Origin: Prorocentrum cordatum
Lineage: Eukaryota; Sar; Dinophyceae; Prorocentrales; Prorocentraceae
Assembly: GCA_963575745.1 (NCBI GenBank)
Contig: CAUYUJ010015760.1
Span: 292,001 to 356,000 of the forward strand
Length of the DNA: 64,000 nt
Direction: 5' to 3'
Each line of letters starts with the position of its first letter. Position 1 is the stretch's first letter. This document shows positions 11,002-22,050 of the stretch, piece by piece. Made by a program: the position numbers and the translations under genes. The notes under the pieces were generated by a model, which was given only the letters and a program-made list of their open reading frames with translations, made no database searches and had not been told where the DNA came from.

Positions 11002-11064
11002 GAGTACCTCGCGACTGGCTCCAGCGACTGCTCGTGCCGCCTGTGGGACGTCCGCACCGGCAGT
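11002..11064 (+). pseudogene. WD40 repeat fragment
   Basis: Translates as EYLATGSSDCSCRLWDVRTG, which fits the end of a WD40 propeller blade (hydrophobic-A-T/S-G-S-x-D-x-x-x-R-L-W-D). It lies in a frame open from 10,501 to 11,244, but the neighbouring residues are low complexity, so only this blade is supported. It is probably a stray exon or a decayed gene copy. No second WD blade was seen within 500 bp on either side. Confidence 0.5.
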
Positions 11065-11890
11065 TCTCGCCTCGAGCACATTGGCTTCGAGAAGGACGGG
11101 CCCTGGGGTGCTGGACCCAGGAGCAGGACGAAGCAGATGTTCTACCCATTTCTTCCTCGTCGTCGTCATTCGGCGGCGAGCCCGGGAAGGAAAGGAGAAC
11201 GAAAAGGCCTTATCAGAGTGCTCGGAAGTCCCTCGGCTTTCTGAGAAGTTTTCTGAATCTCCGCGAAAACCACAGAAAGCTTGTCAGAAAGCGCGAGGGT
11301 TTCTGAGAAGTCCCAGCGCCTTCTGAGAAGACGTTATCTTTCTCACTTCCCGTCCCCTCGTTCGCCGCCGAGTCATCCTCCCCCTCCTCCTTCAGATGCC
11401 CCCCCAGGCGTGAGGGCACACGCGGGGCAGCGGCGGAGTTGGCCTTTGTAGGGACTCGGTGTAGGCGCTCTGAGGTGGGAGGGCGCGTCCCTTCGACAGG
11501 AATTGCTCCCAGTACATCAGTACTTATCCTCCTCCTCCTCGAGAACGGGGGATTGGAGCCCCTCGCCCTGTTCATCTGTTTTTTTTATCAAGTGAAACGC
11601 TTCTTTGCCCTCCAATAGTGTTAGATTGTTTGTCAGTTTTGCATTTCGCCGTGATCCTCTTCCTTCTCGTTCTCAGTCTCTCTCTCTCTCTCTCTCTCTC
11701 CTTCTCGCTCTCCTCCACCAACTTCTCCTCCTCTGTCAATACCTTTCCTTTTTTTGTTTCGTCCTCCCTCCACCCCCCACCCTCCCCCACCCCCGAAGCA
11801 AAAACAAACAAACAAAAAACCAGACGAAGGACCCAGCCATATGCAGCCGCGAGTACCGCGAAGGAGATGAGACGGAGGAGGGGGGCCCGC
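11065..11890. other. Short direct repeats and CT microsatellite, no gene seen
   Basis: Between 11,205 and 11,335 a TTTCTGAGAAG-type unit recurs at least four times. Then comes unremarkable GC-rich DNA to 11,575, a T run, and a (TC)n microsatellite at about 11,675-11,702. Open frames here are Ser-rich products of the CT strand bias. Confidence 0.4.
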
Positions 11891-12572
11891 GGTGGCCCAA
11901 GCCCCGTGCGCGACCGTTTTGTTTTCATTTTCTTCCCCAGCGTATTCTCGTCTCTCTGTGTTTCCGTTGCGTGTTGCACGCTTGTTTCCTTGATTTGGCC
12001 TGAGCCCCTTGCACGGCCGTTTTGTCTCCATTTTCTCCCCAGCTTTTTCTCCTCTCTCTCCCTGTTTCCGTTGCGCGTTGCATTATTGCTTTCTTGCTTG
12101 AGCATGAGCCCCGTGCGCAGCCGTTTTGTATCCATTGTCTTTCCAACCCATTGTCCACACTCCATGTTTCCGTTGCGTGGGCATTCTTGGTTTCTTGCTT
12201 TGGCATGAGCCCCGTGCGCCGTTTTGTCTCAAATTTCTTCCCGTCTCATGATCCTCTTCTCCCTGTTTCCGCAGCGTGCTGCCGCCGTAACCACCTAGCC
12301 CGCGGTGGCCCCAGCCCCGTGCGCGGCGGTTGTGTCTCTATTTTCTTTCCAGCTCATGTTCCTCTCTCTCTCTGCTTTCGTCGCGCGTTTGCCTGCCTGG
12401 CCTGAAATGCTGCGAGCCCCCTGCGCCGCCACTTTGTCTCCTTTCTCTTCCCGCCTTCATCCTTCTCTCCCTCTCTCTCTCTGCCCCCCTGTCGCGCGCA
12501 AACTTGCCAGGCCTGAAACAAGGCGAGCCCCCTGCGCCACCATTTTGTCTCAATTTTCTTCCCGTCTCATCT

Positions 12573-12655
<83 letters not shown>

Positions 12656-13050
12656 AGTCTGTTTCCGCGGCGCGTTTGCGTGCCTGGCCTGAAATGAGGT
12701 CAGCCCCCTGCGCCGCCATTTTGTCTCCATGTTCTTCCCGCCTTCATCTCTCTCTCTCTCTCTCTCTCTTTATCTTTCTCTCTCTCTCTCTCTGTTTTCG
12801 TCGCGCTTGCCTGCCTGGCCTGAAATGACGCGAGCCCCCTGCGCCGCCCGTTTGTCTCCTTTTTCTTCCCACCTTCATCCTTCTCTCAATCTCTCTCTCT
12901 CTCTCTCTCTCGCTCTCTCTCGCTCTCTACCCCTGTCGCGCGCAAACTTGCCAGGCCTGAAACAAGGCGAGCCCCCTTCGCGTCACTTTGTCTCCATTTT
13001 CTTCCCCTCTCACCTCTCTCTCTCTCTCTCTCTCTCTCCCTCTGTCGCTC
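11890..13050. repeat. Tandem repeat, unit of roughly 80-130 bp, with CT microsatellites
   Basis: About ten imperfect units. Each has GAGCCCCxTGCGC, then GCCGTTTTGTCTCCATTTTC, a CT-rich stretch and GTTTCCGxxGCGCGTT followed by TTGCCTGGCCTGA or a variant. Some units have expanded (CT)n runs (12,567-12,655; 12,751-12,792; 12,891-12,915; 13,010-13,036). The later units are the most similar to each other. Ser/Leu-rich and Arg/Glu-rich frames on the two strands are artefacts of this repeat. Confidence 0.75.
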
Positions 13051-13080
13051 GTTGCGTTGGCTATTCTCTCTGCGGTTCCA

Positions 13081-13291
13081 GCTTTTCCTGGGTTTCCTTA
13101 CCCCTGCCCCCGATTCAGCCAAGGATAGGTTACCACCCCCAGCCCGGACGCAAGGGGCTACACCTGCGCCCGATTCGGCCGTCGATGGGTTACCGTTGGC
13201 GGCCCGGAGACAACCCTGCCACCGATTCGGCCGAGGATGGGTTGCCACCCCCGGCCCGGACACAAGAGGTTAGCCCTGCGCCCGGCCGCTG

Positions 13292-13326
<35 letters not shown>

Positions 13327-13335
13327 GCTCCTGAG
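13081..13335. repeat. Three ~60-bp direct repeats and a GTC run
   Basis: A unit containing CGATTCGGCCG, GATGGGTTACC, CCCGGAC and ACAAG occurs about three times from 13,105 to 13,290. It is followed by a (GTC)n trinucleotide run at 13,297-13,325. No gene. Confidence 0.65.
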
Positions 13336-13389
13336 TCGCCCTTTCGGGCACGCGGGCCCATGACAGTAACAAGTATTCTGGCGATCAGC

Positions 13390-13625
13390 TCGGACGAGGC
13401 GACCCGCAATTCACTCACATGAGAGGCTCCCGCCTCATACTTCCCCAATGTGCAGACCTCAGCGGCCCGAAAGTGAGGCGAGTCACAGTGACTTCCCCGC
13501 AATTCACTCACAAACGAGGCTCCCGCCTGATACTTCCTGAGGGAACCAAAAATGACGACAGTTACAGGTATTAGGATGACCCGTTCGGATTGGTAGTTCG
13601 GATTACAGGTATTAGGATGACCCGT
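13390..13625. repeat. Two pairs of direct repeats
   Basis: GCAATTCACTCACA followed by GAGGCTCCCGCCT occurs at 13,407-13,436 and 13,499-13,529. A second pair, ACAGGTATTAGGATGACCCG, occurs at 13,565-13,584 and 13,605-13,624. These look like short duplications; no gene is visible. Confidence 0.7.
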
Positions 13626-13689
13626 TCCTTATTCACGGGACTCGCCTGGGCGGCTGCAGTTGCATTTCGCACGTCGAGCCTCCACATAC

Positions 13690-15345
13690 CGTGCGTGGGG
13701 TGTACCCAAATTGGCGGGGGGACGCATGCGGACCCTGCTGTTGGGGCCTTCGGTGGAGCTCCCATGGGGCTACGATACTAGTGAGGGGTGTGCCGAAATG
13801 GGCGGGGGGATGATTGCGGACCCTGCCGTTGGGTCCTTCGGTGGAGCTCCCCAGTGGGCCACGAACCGTGTTAGGTGTGTGCCAAAGTGCGCGGGGGGAC
13901 GCATGCGGACCCTGCCACTGGGGCCTTCGGTGGAGCTCCCTATGGAGGCACGGTCCTCGTAAGGGGTGTGCCGAATGGGCGGGGGGACGCATGCGGACCC
14001 TGCCATTGGGGCCTTCGGTGGCCCCCTACGGGGCCACGATCCTCGTGAGGGGTCTGTGCCGAAATGGGCGGGGGGACGCATGCGGACCCTGCCGCTGGGG
14101 CCTTCGGTAGAGCTCCCATGGGGCTACGATACTAGTGAGGGGTGTGCCGAAATGGGCGGGGGGATGCATGCGGACCCTGCCGTTGGGGCTTTCGGTGGAG
14201 CTGCCTATGGGGCCACGATCCTTGTGAGGGGTGTGCCAAAGTGGGCGGGAATACGCATGCGGACCCTGCCACTGGGGCCTTCGGTGGAGCGCCCTATGGG
14301 GCCACGATCCTCGTGAGGGGTCTGTGCCGAAATGGGCGGGGGGATGCATGCGGACCCTGCCGTTGGGGCCTTCGGTGGAGCTTCCCAGTGGGCCACGAAC
14401 CGTGTTAGGTGTGTGCCAAAGTGCGCGGGGGGACGCATGCGGACCTTGCCACTGGGGCCTTCGGTGGAGCTCCCTATGGGGCCACGATCCTCGTGAGTGG
14501 TCTGTCCCGAAATGGGCGGGGGGACGCATGTGGGCGGGGGGTCGCTTGCGGACCCTGCCGCTGGGGCCTTCGGTAGATCTCCTTGGGGCTACGATACTAG
14601 TGAGGGGTGTGCCGAAATGCGCGGGGGGACGCATGCGGGCCCTGCCGCTGGGGCCTTCGGTGGAGCTCCCTATGGGGCCACGATCCTTGCGAGGGGTGTG
14701 CCGAAATGAGCGGGGGGACGCATGCGGACCCTGCCGCTGGGGCCTTCGGTGGAGACGCCTGCGGACACTGCCGCTGGGGCCTCCGGTGGAGCTCCGCAGT
14801 GGGCCACGAATAGTGTTAGATGTGTGCCAACGTGCGCGGGGGGACGCATGCGGACCCTGCCACTGGGGCCTTCGGTGGAGCCCCCTATGGAGGCACGATC
14901 CTCGTGAGGGGTGTGCCGAAATGGGCAGGGGGACGCCTGCGGACCCTGCCACTGGGGCCTTCGGTGGAGCCCCCTATGGGGCCACGATCCTCGTGAGGGG
15001 TGTGCCGAAATGAGCGGGGCGCATGCGGACACTGCCGCTGGGGCCTTCGGTGGAGCTCCCGATGTGGCCACGATCCTCGTGAGGGGTGTGCCGAAATGGG
15101 CGGGGGGACGCATGCGGACTCTGCAGCTGGGGCCTTCGGTGGAGCTCTCCACGGGTGCCAAAGTGCGCGGGGGGACGCATGCGGACCCTGCCACTGGGGC
15201 CTTCGGTGGAGCTCCCTATGGGGCCACGATCCTCGTGAGGGGTGTGCCGAAATGGGCGTGGGGACGCATGCGGACCCTGCCTCTGTGGCCTTAAGGGCCT
15301 TGGGTGGAGCTCCCTATGGGGCCACGAACCGTGGGAGGGTGTGCC
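13690..15345. repeat. Satellite of ~89-bp units, about 18-19 copies
   Basis: Each unit carries GTGTGCCGAAATGGGCGGGG, then GACGCATGCGGACCCTGCC, CTGGGGCCTTCGGTGGAGCT, CCATGGGGC-type and CACGATCCTCGTGAG-type blocks. Most unit-to-unit distances are 87-90 bp. The unit is not a multiple of three, so frames rotate through the array and every open frame here is an artefact. Several units carry an alternative GGCCACGAACCGTGTTAGG end, suggesting at least two unit subtypes. Some units are truncated (near 14,530, 14,760 and 15,160). Confidence 0.9.
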
Positions 15346-15600
15346 GAAATGGACATGCGGACAACAAAGTCACCACGCTGACGATGGCGATGTCAATGAC
15401 GCCGATGATGGCGATGGTGATCACAGTGAAGAACACGATAATGATGGTGAGGACGGCACGCAGAGATAAGAGGCAGGGATGGGAGGAGGGAGGAGGGGGA
15501 GGAGGGGGGAGCTGTCTCTTCAAAACGTAGACCCAGCACCACAGGATGGTTAGGAATCATCGGCCGCGCGGCCGCCAATTTTTGGTTTGTTCGGGTGGGG
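15346..15600. other. GAT-rich stretch, no gene seen
   Basis: From 15,380 to 15,460 there are irregular GATGGCGATG-type units, then a G/A-rich stretch (15,478-15,512) and unremarkable sequence to 15,600. No product can be assigned. Confidence 0.4.
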
Positions 15601-17795
15601 GGTCGTGTTGAAAGCACTGATTGAAACCGTCCACCTGAGGATTTCTATTGAATCCGTCCACACAAGGATTTCTATTGAAATCCTCCACATAAGGATTCCT
15701 ACCCGCCCCCCTCCGAATAAACAAGACGGGAGTGGTGGGGCAAACTGAAAAAACGGCTGCGCGGCCGCCGTGTTTTGTTGTGTTTGTTTTTTTTTCTCGA
15801 GGGGGTATCGGCGGCGGAAAAATACGACGTGGCCTCATCTGCCCTCACACCTAGAAGGACTCCTATTGAACGCCCCCACAATAAGGATGCGTATTGAAAT
15901 CCTCTACAAAAGGATTCCGATCGACACCCTCCTGTGAAGGCTTCCGATCGAACTCCACAGATGGACTCCTGTTGAAGTCACCGGCAGAAGGATTGCTATT
16001 GAGATGCTTCGAAAGAAAGACCCCCCCGTTGGCATTGCATTGGCATTGGTTCGGGAATGGTTTGGCATCGTATTGGCATTGCGTTGGCATTGCGCTTGGC
16101 AGTGCGTTTGCATTGCGCTTGCATTTCACAAGCATTGCGCCTGCGAGTCATAATGGAACTTTCCACAGAAGAACTCCTATCGAAACCCTCTACAAGAAGG
16201 ACTCCCATTGAAGCCCGGCAGAAAAAGGGTTCATATTGACACCCTCCACAGAAGGATTCCATGCGAAGCCCTCCACAGGAGGATTCCTAGTGAAATCTAC
16301 CACAACTGATTTCCCCCATCGGCGCTGCATTGGCATTGGGTTGGGGTCGCCGTGGCATTGGTTTGGCATTGCGTTGGCACTGCTTTGGCATTGCGCTGGT
16401 GCGCTGGCGAGTTCCAATACCTCCCCTTCGCATAATTATTCCTATTGAACCCCCACAAGAAGGATTCCGAGTGAAGCATTCCACAAGCAGATCCTATTGA
16501 TCCCCTTCACGGAAGGATTACATGCGAAGCCCTCCATAGAAGGATTCTTATTAAAACCGAACACAAACGATTTTCCCCATTGGCATTGCATTGGCATTGT
16601 ATTGGGATCGCCTTGGCATCGGTTTGGTATTGCGTTGGAATTGCGTTGGCAAGTTTCAATGCTCCCTCCACACAAAGATTCCTATTAAAACCTCCCAGAA
16701 GAAGGGATCCTTTTGAAAGCCCCCCCATGAAGGCTTCATAGTGGAACCCCCCACAGAAGAATTCGAATCGAAACCCTCCACAGGAGGATTCCTACCGAAA
16801 TCCTCCGAAGAAGGATTCGTAACCAAATCATCCACAGAAGGATTCCTATGGAACCTTGTTGAAAGACAGGAATCCCGCCATCGGCATTGCATTGGCACTG
16901 GTTTGGCAACGGTTTGGCATCGCATTGGCATTGTGTTGGCATTGCGATGGCAGTGCGTTAGCAGTGCATTGGCATTGTGTTGGGCTTGCGCTGGCGAGTC
17001 CTAACCACAAACTTCACAGAATGACTCTTAGTGAACACCCCCATCAGAAGGATGCCTATTGAATCCCCCCACAAGAAGGATTCGAATTGAAGTCCTCCAC
17101 GGAAGGGTTCCAGGCGAAGCCCTCCACATAAGGCTTCCGATTGAAATCCCCCGAAGAAAGGGTTCTCAGAAGGATTCCTCTGTGGATGACATCATCCACA
17201 AGGGTTCTCAGAAAGATTGCTATTGAAAGCTACCACAAAGGATTGCCCCCGTTGGCGTTGCATTGGCATTAAGCTGGGATCGCCTTGGCATTGGTTTGGC
17301 ATTGCGTTGGCACTGGTTTGGCATTGCGCTGGCGATGTCGAATGGCTCCCCCCACAGAAGGATTCCCAATACAACCTTCCACAAGAAGGGGTCCTCTTGA
17401 AAGCCCCCAAATGAAGGATTCATAGTGGAACCCTCCACAGGCATATTCTAATCGAAACCATCCACAGGTAGGATTCCTTTTAGACGCAACCACCAAGGAT
17501 AACCCCCATTGGAAGTTCATTGGCATTGGATTAGGGTCGCCGTGGCATTGGTTTGGCATTGCGATGGCACTGCTTCGGCATTGCGTTGACATTGCGCTGG
17601 CGAGTCCGAATGGCTCCCTCCGCAGGCGGACTCCTACTGAAACCTTCCACAATACGTATTCCTATTGATTTCTTCCACGAGAAGGATTCCCAGTGAAACC
17701 CTCCACAGGAGGATGCCTATCGACACCCTCCACAGGAGCATTCTTATTGAAGTCCTCCGAAGAAGGATTCGTAACGACATCATTCACAAAGGAGT
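15600..17795. repeat. Composite satellite: ~30-bp GATTCC units alternating with GGCATTG blocks
   Basis: Two repeat types alternate. The first is a unit of about 30 bp, GAAGGATTCCTATTGAAAxC followed by CTCCACA, present several dozen times. The second is an 80-120-bp block of irregular TTGGCATTGCATTGG repeats, with centres near 16,080, 16,365, 16,610, 16,930, 17,290 and 17,560, that is every 250-350 bp. Together they make a higher-order repeat of about 300 bp. Long Asn/Pro/Met/Cys/Gln-rich frames on the minus strand are by-products. Confidence 0.85.
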
Positions 17796-18480
17796 AGTAC
17801 GCTTCCTCGTGCTGCTCGTCCTGCTGCGGATGAGTCTGACGCACCCATGGGTCGCGCATGGAGCCGCCAGCAGACCCCTTGCCTCCACCATCCTTGCCTC
17901 CGCGACTCTGCTGCCTGCCACGTGCTCCCGAATGTCCCTGATGCACAGCATACCAAGGGCGACACGTAAACCGTTCCGAGAAATAGAAAGTACCGCATTC
18001 CGCACAGTTCCACGTACTCATGGGCTGAGCCGAATGATGTTCAGATAGTCGTGTCTGAGCGGCGTCCAAACGGGAACGAAGACTCCAGTCCGATTGCCGA
18101 TCGTTGGGAGCCGCAAGCCGCAACAGCAGCCTGTCGTCGGCCCGTCGATAGAGAGCTCGGCGATGGGCGGCAGTCTCTCTGTGGAGCTCCGCCGCCGTGG
18201 GCCAAATATCGCGGCTGAAGGCGCATGAGGGCGTATGAAACGAGAAATCACTGCAATGAAAACGCACCGCCGGGAAATGTCTCCGACGGCCCGAGCCTTG
18301 GAGGAGGAGGGAGCAGGAGGAGGAGGAGAAGGTGGTGGAGGAGGAGGAGGAGGAAGAGTTAGGGGCATCGTCAGGGGGGGGGGTCGGCAAAGGAGGGGGG
18401 ATGCAATCGCCCATGGATCGCCGACAGGGGCCCGAGAGCCCACCGCGCCCAGGAGCGCGGGGATTCGCTATCGGGGGCAT
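17780..18480 (-). pseudogene. Possible zinc-finger gene remnant
   Basis: A minus-strand frame of 272 codons reaches from 18,480 into the satellite at 17,662; only the part above 17,790 looks gene-like. It has an Arg-rich coiled stretch (HRETAAHRRALYRR) followed by MSTWNCAECGTFYFSERFTC. W-x-C-x2-C-x11-C resembles a RanBP2-type zinc finger that has lost its last Cys (CRPW where CRxC is expected). The N-terminal Pro/Ser run comes from a GGA microsatellite. No family assignment is possible. Confidence 0.3.
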
Positions 18481-18877
18481 GTCGCCGATCTATCGGCGAT
18501 GTGTCGCCGATTCTACGTCGGTGTGTCGCCCCTTATGCCAGTCCCTCGTATCGGGGCCCCCCAGGGAGTAGGCGGAGGAGGAGGAGGAGCGTCTGGGTTC
18601 AGGGTGGCATGGGGTCTTTTTGGAGGTTTCTATGGGGGCTTTGGTAGGGGGGCCTTGCAGCGAAAGGTGGTCTTGGAGGTTCTCAGAGGCTCTCTGGCCG
18701 TCACCCCTTCCCAGCTTTCGGGATCACAGCCCTGTCGAGCCCTGCAACGCGATTGATGTACGCGTGGCCATTGCCATTCGCGAGACAGTCACTAAAAGGT
18801 CGCGGGCAACCTGAGCGTTTCGTGTGGTGCGCGATTCGCGAGTGACGGTGGCTCAACGTTCTGCAGCGTGTTTCATA
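18481..18877. other. No gene seen
   Basis: Contains a short repeat of CGATxTATCGGCGATGTGTCGCC (18,487-18,535), a stretch related to the CTTGGGG dispersed repeat (18,600-18,690) and otherwise plain sequence. Confidence 0.35.
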
Positions 18878-20125
18878 TCATACTTCAGCTTCTGAATGCG
18901 TTGGCCTGATCTGCCCCCCCTCCCAAAGGCACGCTACTACCGCTCTTCCACAACCGCTTCGTCTGCGCACTCCGCGCTTGCATGCAATGTTCCCGTCCGT
19001 GCAGTATCCTTTCTCTTGCTCGCACGTGATTCCGCGCGCCACCCTCGCCGCGTGTGGGCGCCATAGAGGCGATGCTGCCCGTGCATCCGTCCTGGCAGGG
19101 GCGCCCATCCACATCCGCAGCCTGGCGGTCTGAACCCCTCGGCCGCGACCCCGTAGACACGGGGCGGCTCTGAGCGCGGGTGCCCCCGCGCGGACCGCAT
19201 CCACGGGACCGCGCCTCCAAGGGGCCCGCGCCTTGGTGTCCAAGGCCCCGAGGGCGTGGAGGTGGACGTGCCTGTCGCCCCGCACCATCCGGGCTGGGTC
19301 CAGGGTGTCACCGCCGTGGCGCTCGTGGACGCGCTGGACAGGAGGCGCCGCGGACAGGGGGAGCGAAACGCGCGGGTTATTTCTGAGCGCAGCGCGAGGG
19401 CGGCAGACAGCGGGCTGCCGAGAGGCAGGCGCCTGCCAACGGCATCTCGGAGCCGGGAGCGCACGCACCAGGAAGGGGGCCATCGGGGCTCCTCGTGGAA
19501 GTCGGTCCGTTCCCTCGGATCCCCTCTGGCTGGCCAGGGTTTGGGCGCCACGCCGAGCGCTCCAGAGAGGGCCTCGCCTCCGGCGCATCTCGCCTTCGGC
19601 GGAAGCCGGCAGGCGAAAATCGGTGGCGACTTCGCCAGCAGAAGCTGGCGGAGGGTCGGCGGAGGGTCGGCGGAAGTGCAGGTAACGACTATACGTAGGA
19701 GTGACCCTTCGTTGGAGTGGCCTTTGGTGCGGACCCACTGGGATCCCCCCGTTCGCCGAACGCGATGCGATAGTAGCGGCCTGCGCGCTTGTGTTTGGTC
19801 TAAGAGCCGCGCACCAGAGGTCACTCTTACGCACGGTCACTCCTGCGTGTAGCCGAATGTGGGGCGTCAGCATGTTTGGCTTCTGGGTTTGCGGAGTTGG
19901 GCACGCGAAGCCAAGTCTCCTCTTTTGCGCCCTCCTCCGACCCAGCATTTTGGGGCTACTGTGCGGCTGGCCCGAGCTCGCGACACGACCTTGGTTGTCC
20001 TGGGTTCTCGTTGACCCGCGCGTGCGCGTCCCCAATCGGAGCGCGAGGGGGTGCTCGGGGGCGGGGGGCTGCTGGATCTGAGAAGGGTTCAGATGGGAAC
20101 GGCAGTCCAGAGAAAGCTGCGGCAC
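18878..20125. other. GC-rich block with long open frames on both strands, product unknown
   Basis: A 415-codon minus-strand frame and a 198-codon plus-strand frame (19,256-19,852) overlap. Neither shows a known domain. The plus-strand stretch around 19,256-19,370 has a coding-like hydrophobic pattern (PHHPGWVQGVTAVALVDALD), so a plus-strand exon is possible. GC-rich DNA has few stops by chance, so length alone is not evidence. A GGCGGAGGGTC tandem lies at 19,647-19,675, and an inverted repeat (separate entry) crosses the block. Confidence 0.25.
19687..19854. repeat. Imperfect inverted repeat, ~45-bp arms
   Basis: The left arm at 19,687-19,731 pairs with the reverse complement of 19,810-19,854 around a 78-bp centre. 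In the inner 39 bp I count 32 identities, and most mismatches are C/T or A/G. Size and layout fit a miniature inverted-repeat (foldback) element. No clear target-site duplication was identified. Confidence 0.65.
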
Positions 20126-20775
20126 GGAGGCGCGGAGCAGCGTCAGATGCGAAGTCGGGGCATGCGCTCAGTTGGCGGGATACTGCCTCCCGTGTGGGTC
20201 ACCTCACTCGCGTGGGCGCGAAGATAACCGCGCGTCTTGCGTTGCGGTCTGGGCCATAGAGCCAGCCCTCCTCCAGGGGGGCGGTATGAGGGCGCGAAGT
20301 TGGGCGACAAGTCACGGAGGTATCCTCGTTTTGTTCCAGCTCCCGCGCCGCGATGCTAGGTGACGCTGGTGAGCGCTGGGCCGCTGGTCTCTCGACGCGG
20401 CGCCTTCTGTCCTCCCGCATGCCACCCATCCCTCCTCCGTTGCTCCATTGCTGCCCGCTCGTCTGGACGGTAGAACTTCCCTCGAGGGTTCTTGAGCTCC
20501 ACAAGCCTGCATCCTCTCTCTCTCTTTCTCTCTCCCTCTCTCCCTCTCTCCTTCTGTCTGTCTCTCTCTCTCTCTATAGTTATCTCTCTGTCGATATATA
20601 GGTATGTATGCAAGAATGCATTGGCGCTTCGCGCCATGCACCTTGAAGTTTGGCATGCAGGCGGAATGGCAGGAAGGTCAACCAGGCAAGTTAGCCATAA
20701 CTCCTTGTTGCCTTTTTCCGACATCTTCGTTATAACGACGTGATTCGTTGTCTTTCCACTATTTGTTCCCTCATT
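20126..20775. other. No gene seen; CT and TA microsatellite
   Basis: GC-rich sequence without a recognisable product, then a CT-rich microsatellite from 20,513 to 20,575 grading into TATAGTTATCTCTC and ATATATAG. The flanks carry no motif I can name. Confidence 0.4.
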
Positions 20776-20839
20776 ATCGCCCTACCCTGCGAATTCTTCC
20801 CCATCCTCCTAATCCTTTTTTGCAGAGGCTCCTCTTTGG

Positions 20840-22050
20840 ACAGCCTCTAGGAGCCTCACAGAAGCTTGTCCAGCTTTTTAAAGTCCTTCTAGAGGCCGCC
20901 TGGGCGTCTTCTGGGGGTTTCTGGGGTCTTCCACGGGCCACCCTGCCTCCAACCGCGGTCTCCCTGAACGACCTGGTCACGATTTGGAATGCTTCGGAGG
21001 GCGTCTTGGGGCCATCTTGGGCCGTCATGGAGCTCTCTTAGGCCATCTTGGAACCCTATTGACCGGTCTTGGGGCTCTTTTGGACTGCCTGGAAGCCCTT
21101 TCGGATGGTTTTGGGGCGATTTTCGAGGCTCCCAGGCGGTCTCGGACGCCCAGAAGACCGAAGAACAGGGCATTCCCCAAATCATGCAAAAACCTTGGAA
21201 ATCAATGCTTTTCTTTGGTCAGGAAGCCTCTGGGGGGTTGATGTCTTTTTGGCCCGTCTTCGGGCGTCTGGTGGGTATCTGGGGTCTCTTGGGGCCCTCG
21301 GGGGGGCGTTCGGCCGCCTTCCTGACCGATTTGGGCCCGTTGCCTGGGCCCAGCAAGGGCTTCCAGGAGCTCTGAAACGCGTGGGGGGCTTCCTGCAGGG
21401 GCGTCCAGGGAGTCCCCAGGGCCACGGGTCCTGGGGTCCAGAGAGTCCCGGGGGCTCGGTATTCGAGGGGTCCGATTTCGGGGAGGTCGGGGGGGTCCCG
21501 GGTAAAAAATGCTAATACATGGGAATCTATTAAATTTTTACTTATCAGCACATCCGGGAACATTGTGCCCACCGAAAAAATCGCCCCCGGATCCCTGGCC
21601 CCGTGGACCCTTGGACGCCCTTGCAGAGGGTCCCCCGGGGCTTCCTGGCCTCCTGTACTTCCCTGCTGGGCCTAGCCAGCGGGACCAAAGCGGTCCCGAG
21701 GTTGGCCAAACAGCCCGGCGAGAGCCCCAAGCGGCCCGAAGACGGCACAAAGACAAACCTCAAAAGGCTCTTCAAATTCAGAAGACATTGATCTTTCAAT
21801 GGCTGTTGCAGGATTGTTGTTGATACTCGGTTCTTCTTCCGAGTGTGAGAACGCACAACGGGTCCCGAACCCGAAGAGAGCCCCATGACGGCCCAAGATG
21901 GCCCCACATCGAACCTCGAAGAAATTAGAATTGCGACTGGGTCGTCGCGGGAGACGCTGGTTCGCAGCAAGGTGGGCCGAGGGAAGCCCCCAGAGGCCCC
22001 CCAATGGGGTCCAGGAGGCCTCCAGAAGCCTTCGAGAAGCCCTTCCCCTA
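20840..22050. repeat. Inverted pair of CTTGGGGCCATCTTGG-family repeats
   Basis: The plus-strand stretch 20,884-21,040 is similar to the reverse complement of 21,880-22,050. Both carry GGGGCCATCTTGGGCCGTC, preceded by TTCG-rich sequence, a GGTCTCCC/CGTCTCCC block and, at the outer edge, TTCTGGGGG-type sequence. The interior 21,040-21,480 is filled by degenerate GGG/CTTGG/GCC units of the same dispersed family. Frames on both strands are low complexity. Confidence 0.6.

Noticed and set aside
11605-12730. Ser/Leu-rich and Arg/Glu-rich open frames on opposite strands
   Set aside because: Produced by CT microsatellites and the tandem repeat; no independent coding evidence.
13690-15345. Regular ~89-bp repetition that could suggest a CRISPR array or a repetitive protein gene
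   Set aside because: There are no unique spacers between conserved repeats, the whole unit repeats, and unit length is not a multiple of three so frames rotate. It is a satellite.
15860-17660. Several long minus-strand frames rich in Asn, Pro, Met, Cys and Gln
   Set aside because: They are translations of the GATTCC and GGCATTG repeat units and change frame with unit length.
18878-20125. 415-codon minus-strand frame as a gene
   Set aside because: The plus strand is equally open, composition is very GC-rich, there is no motif, and a tandem GGCGGAGGGTC repeat and an inverted repeat lie within it.
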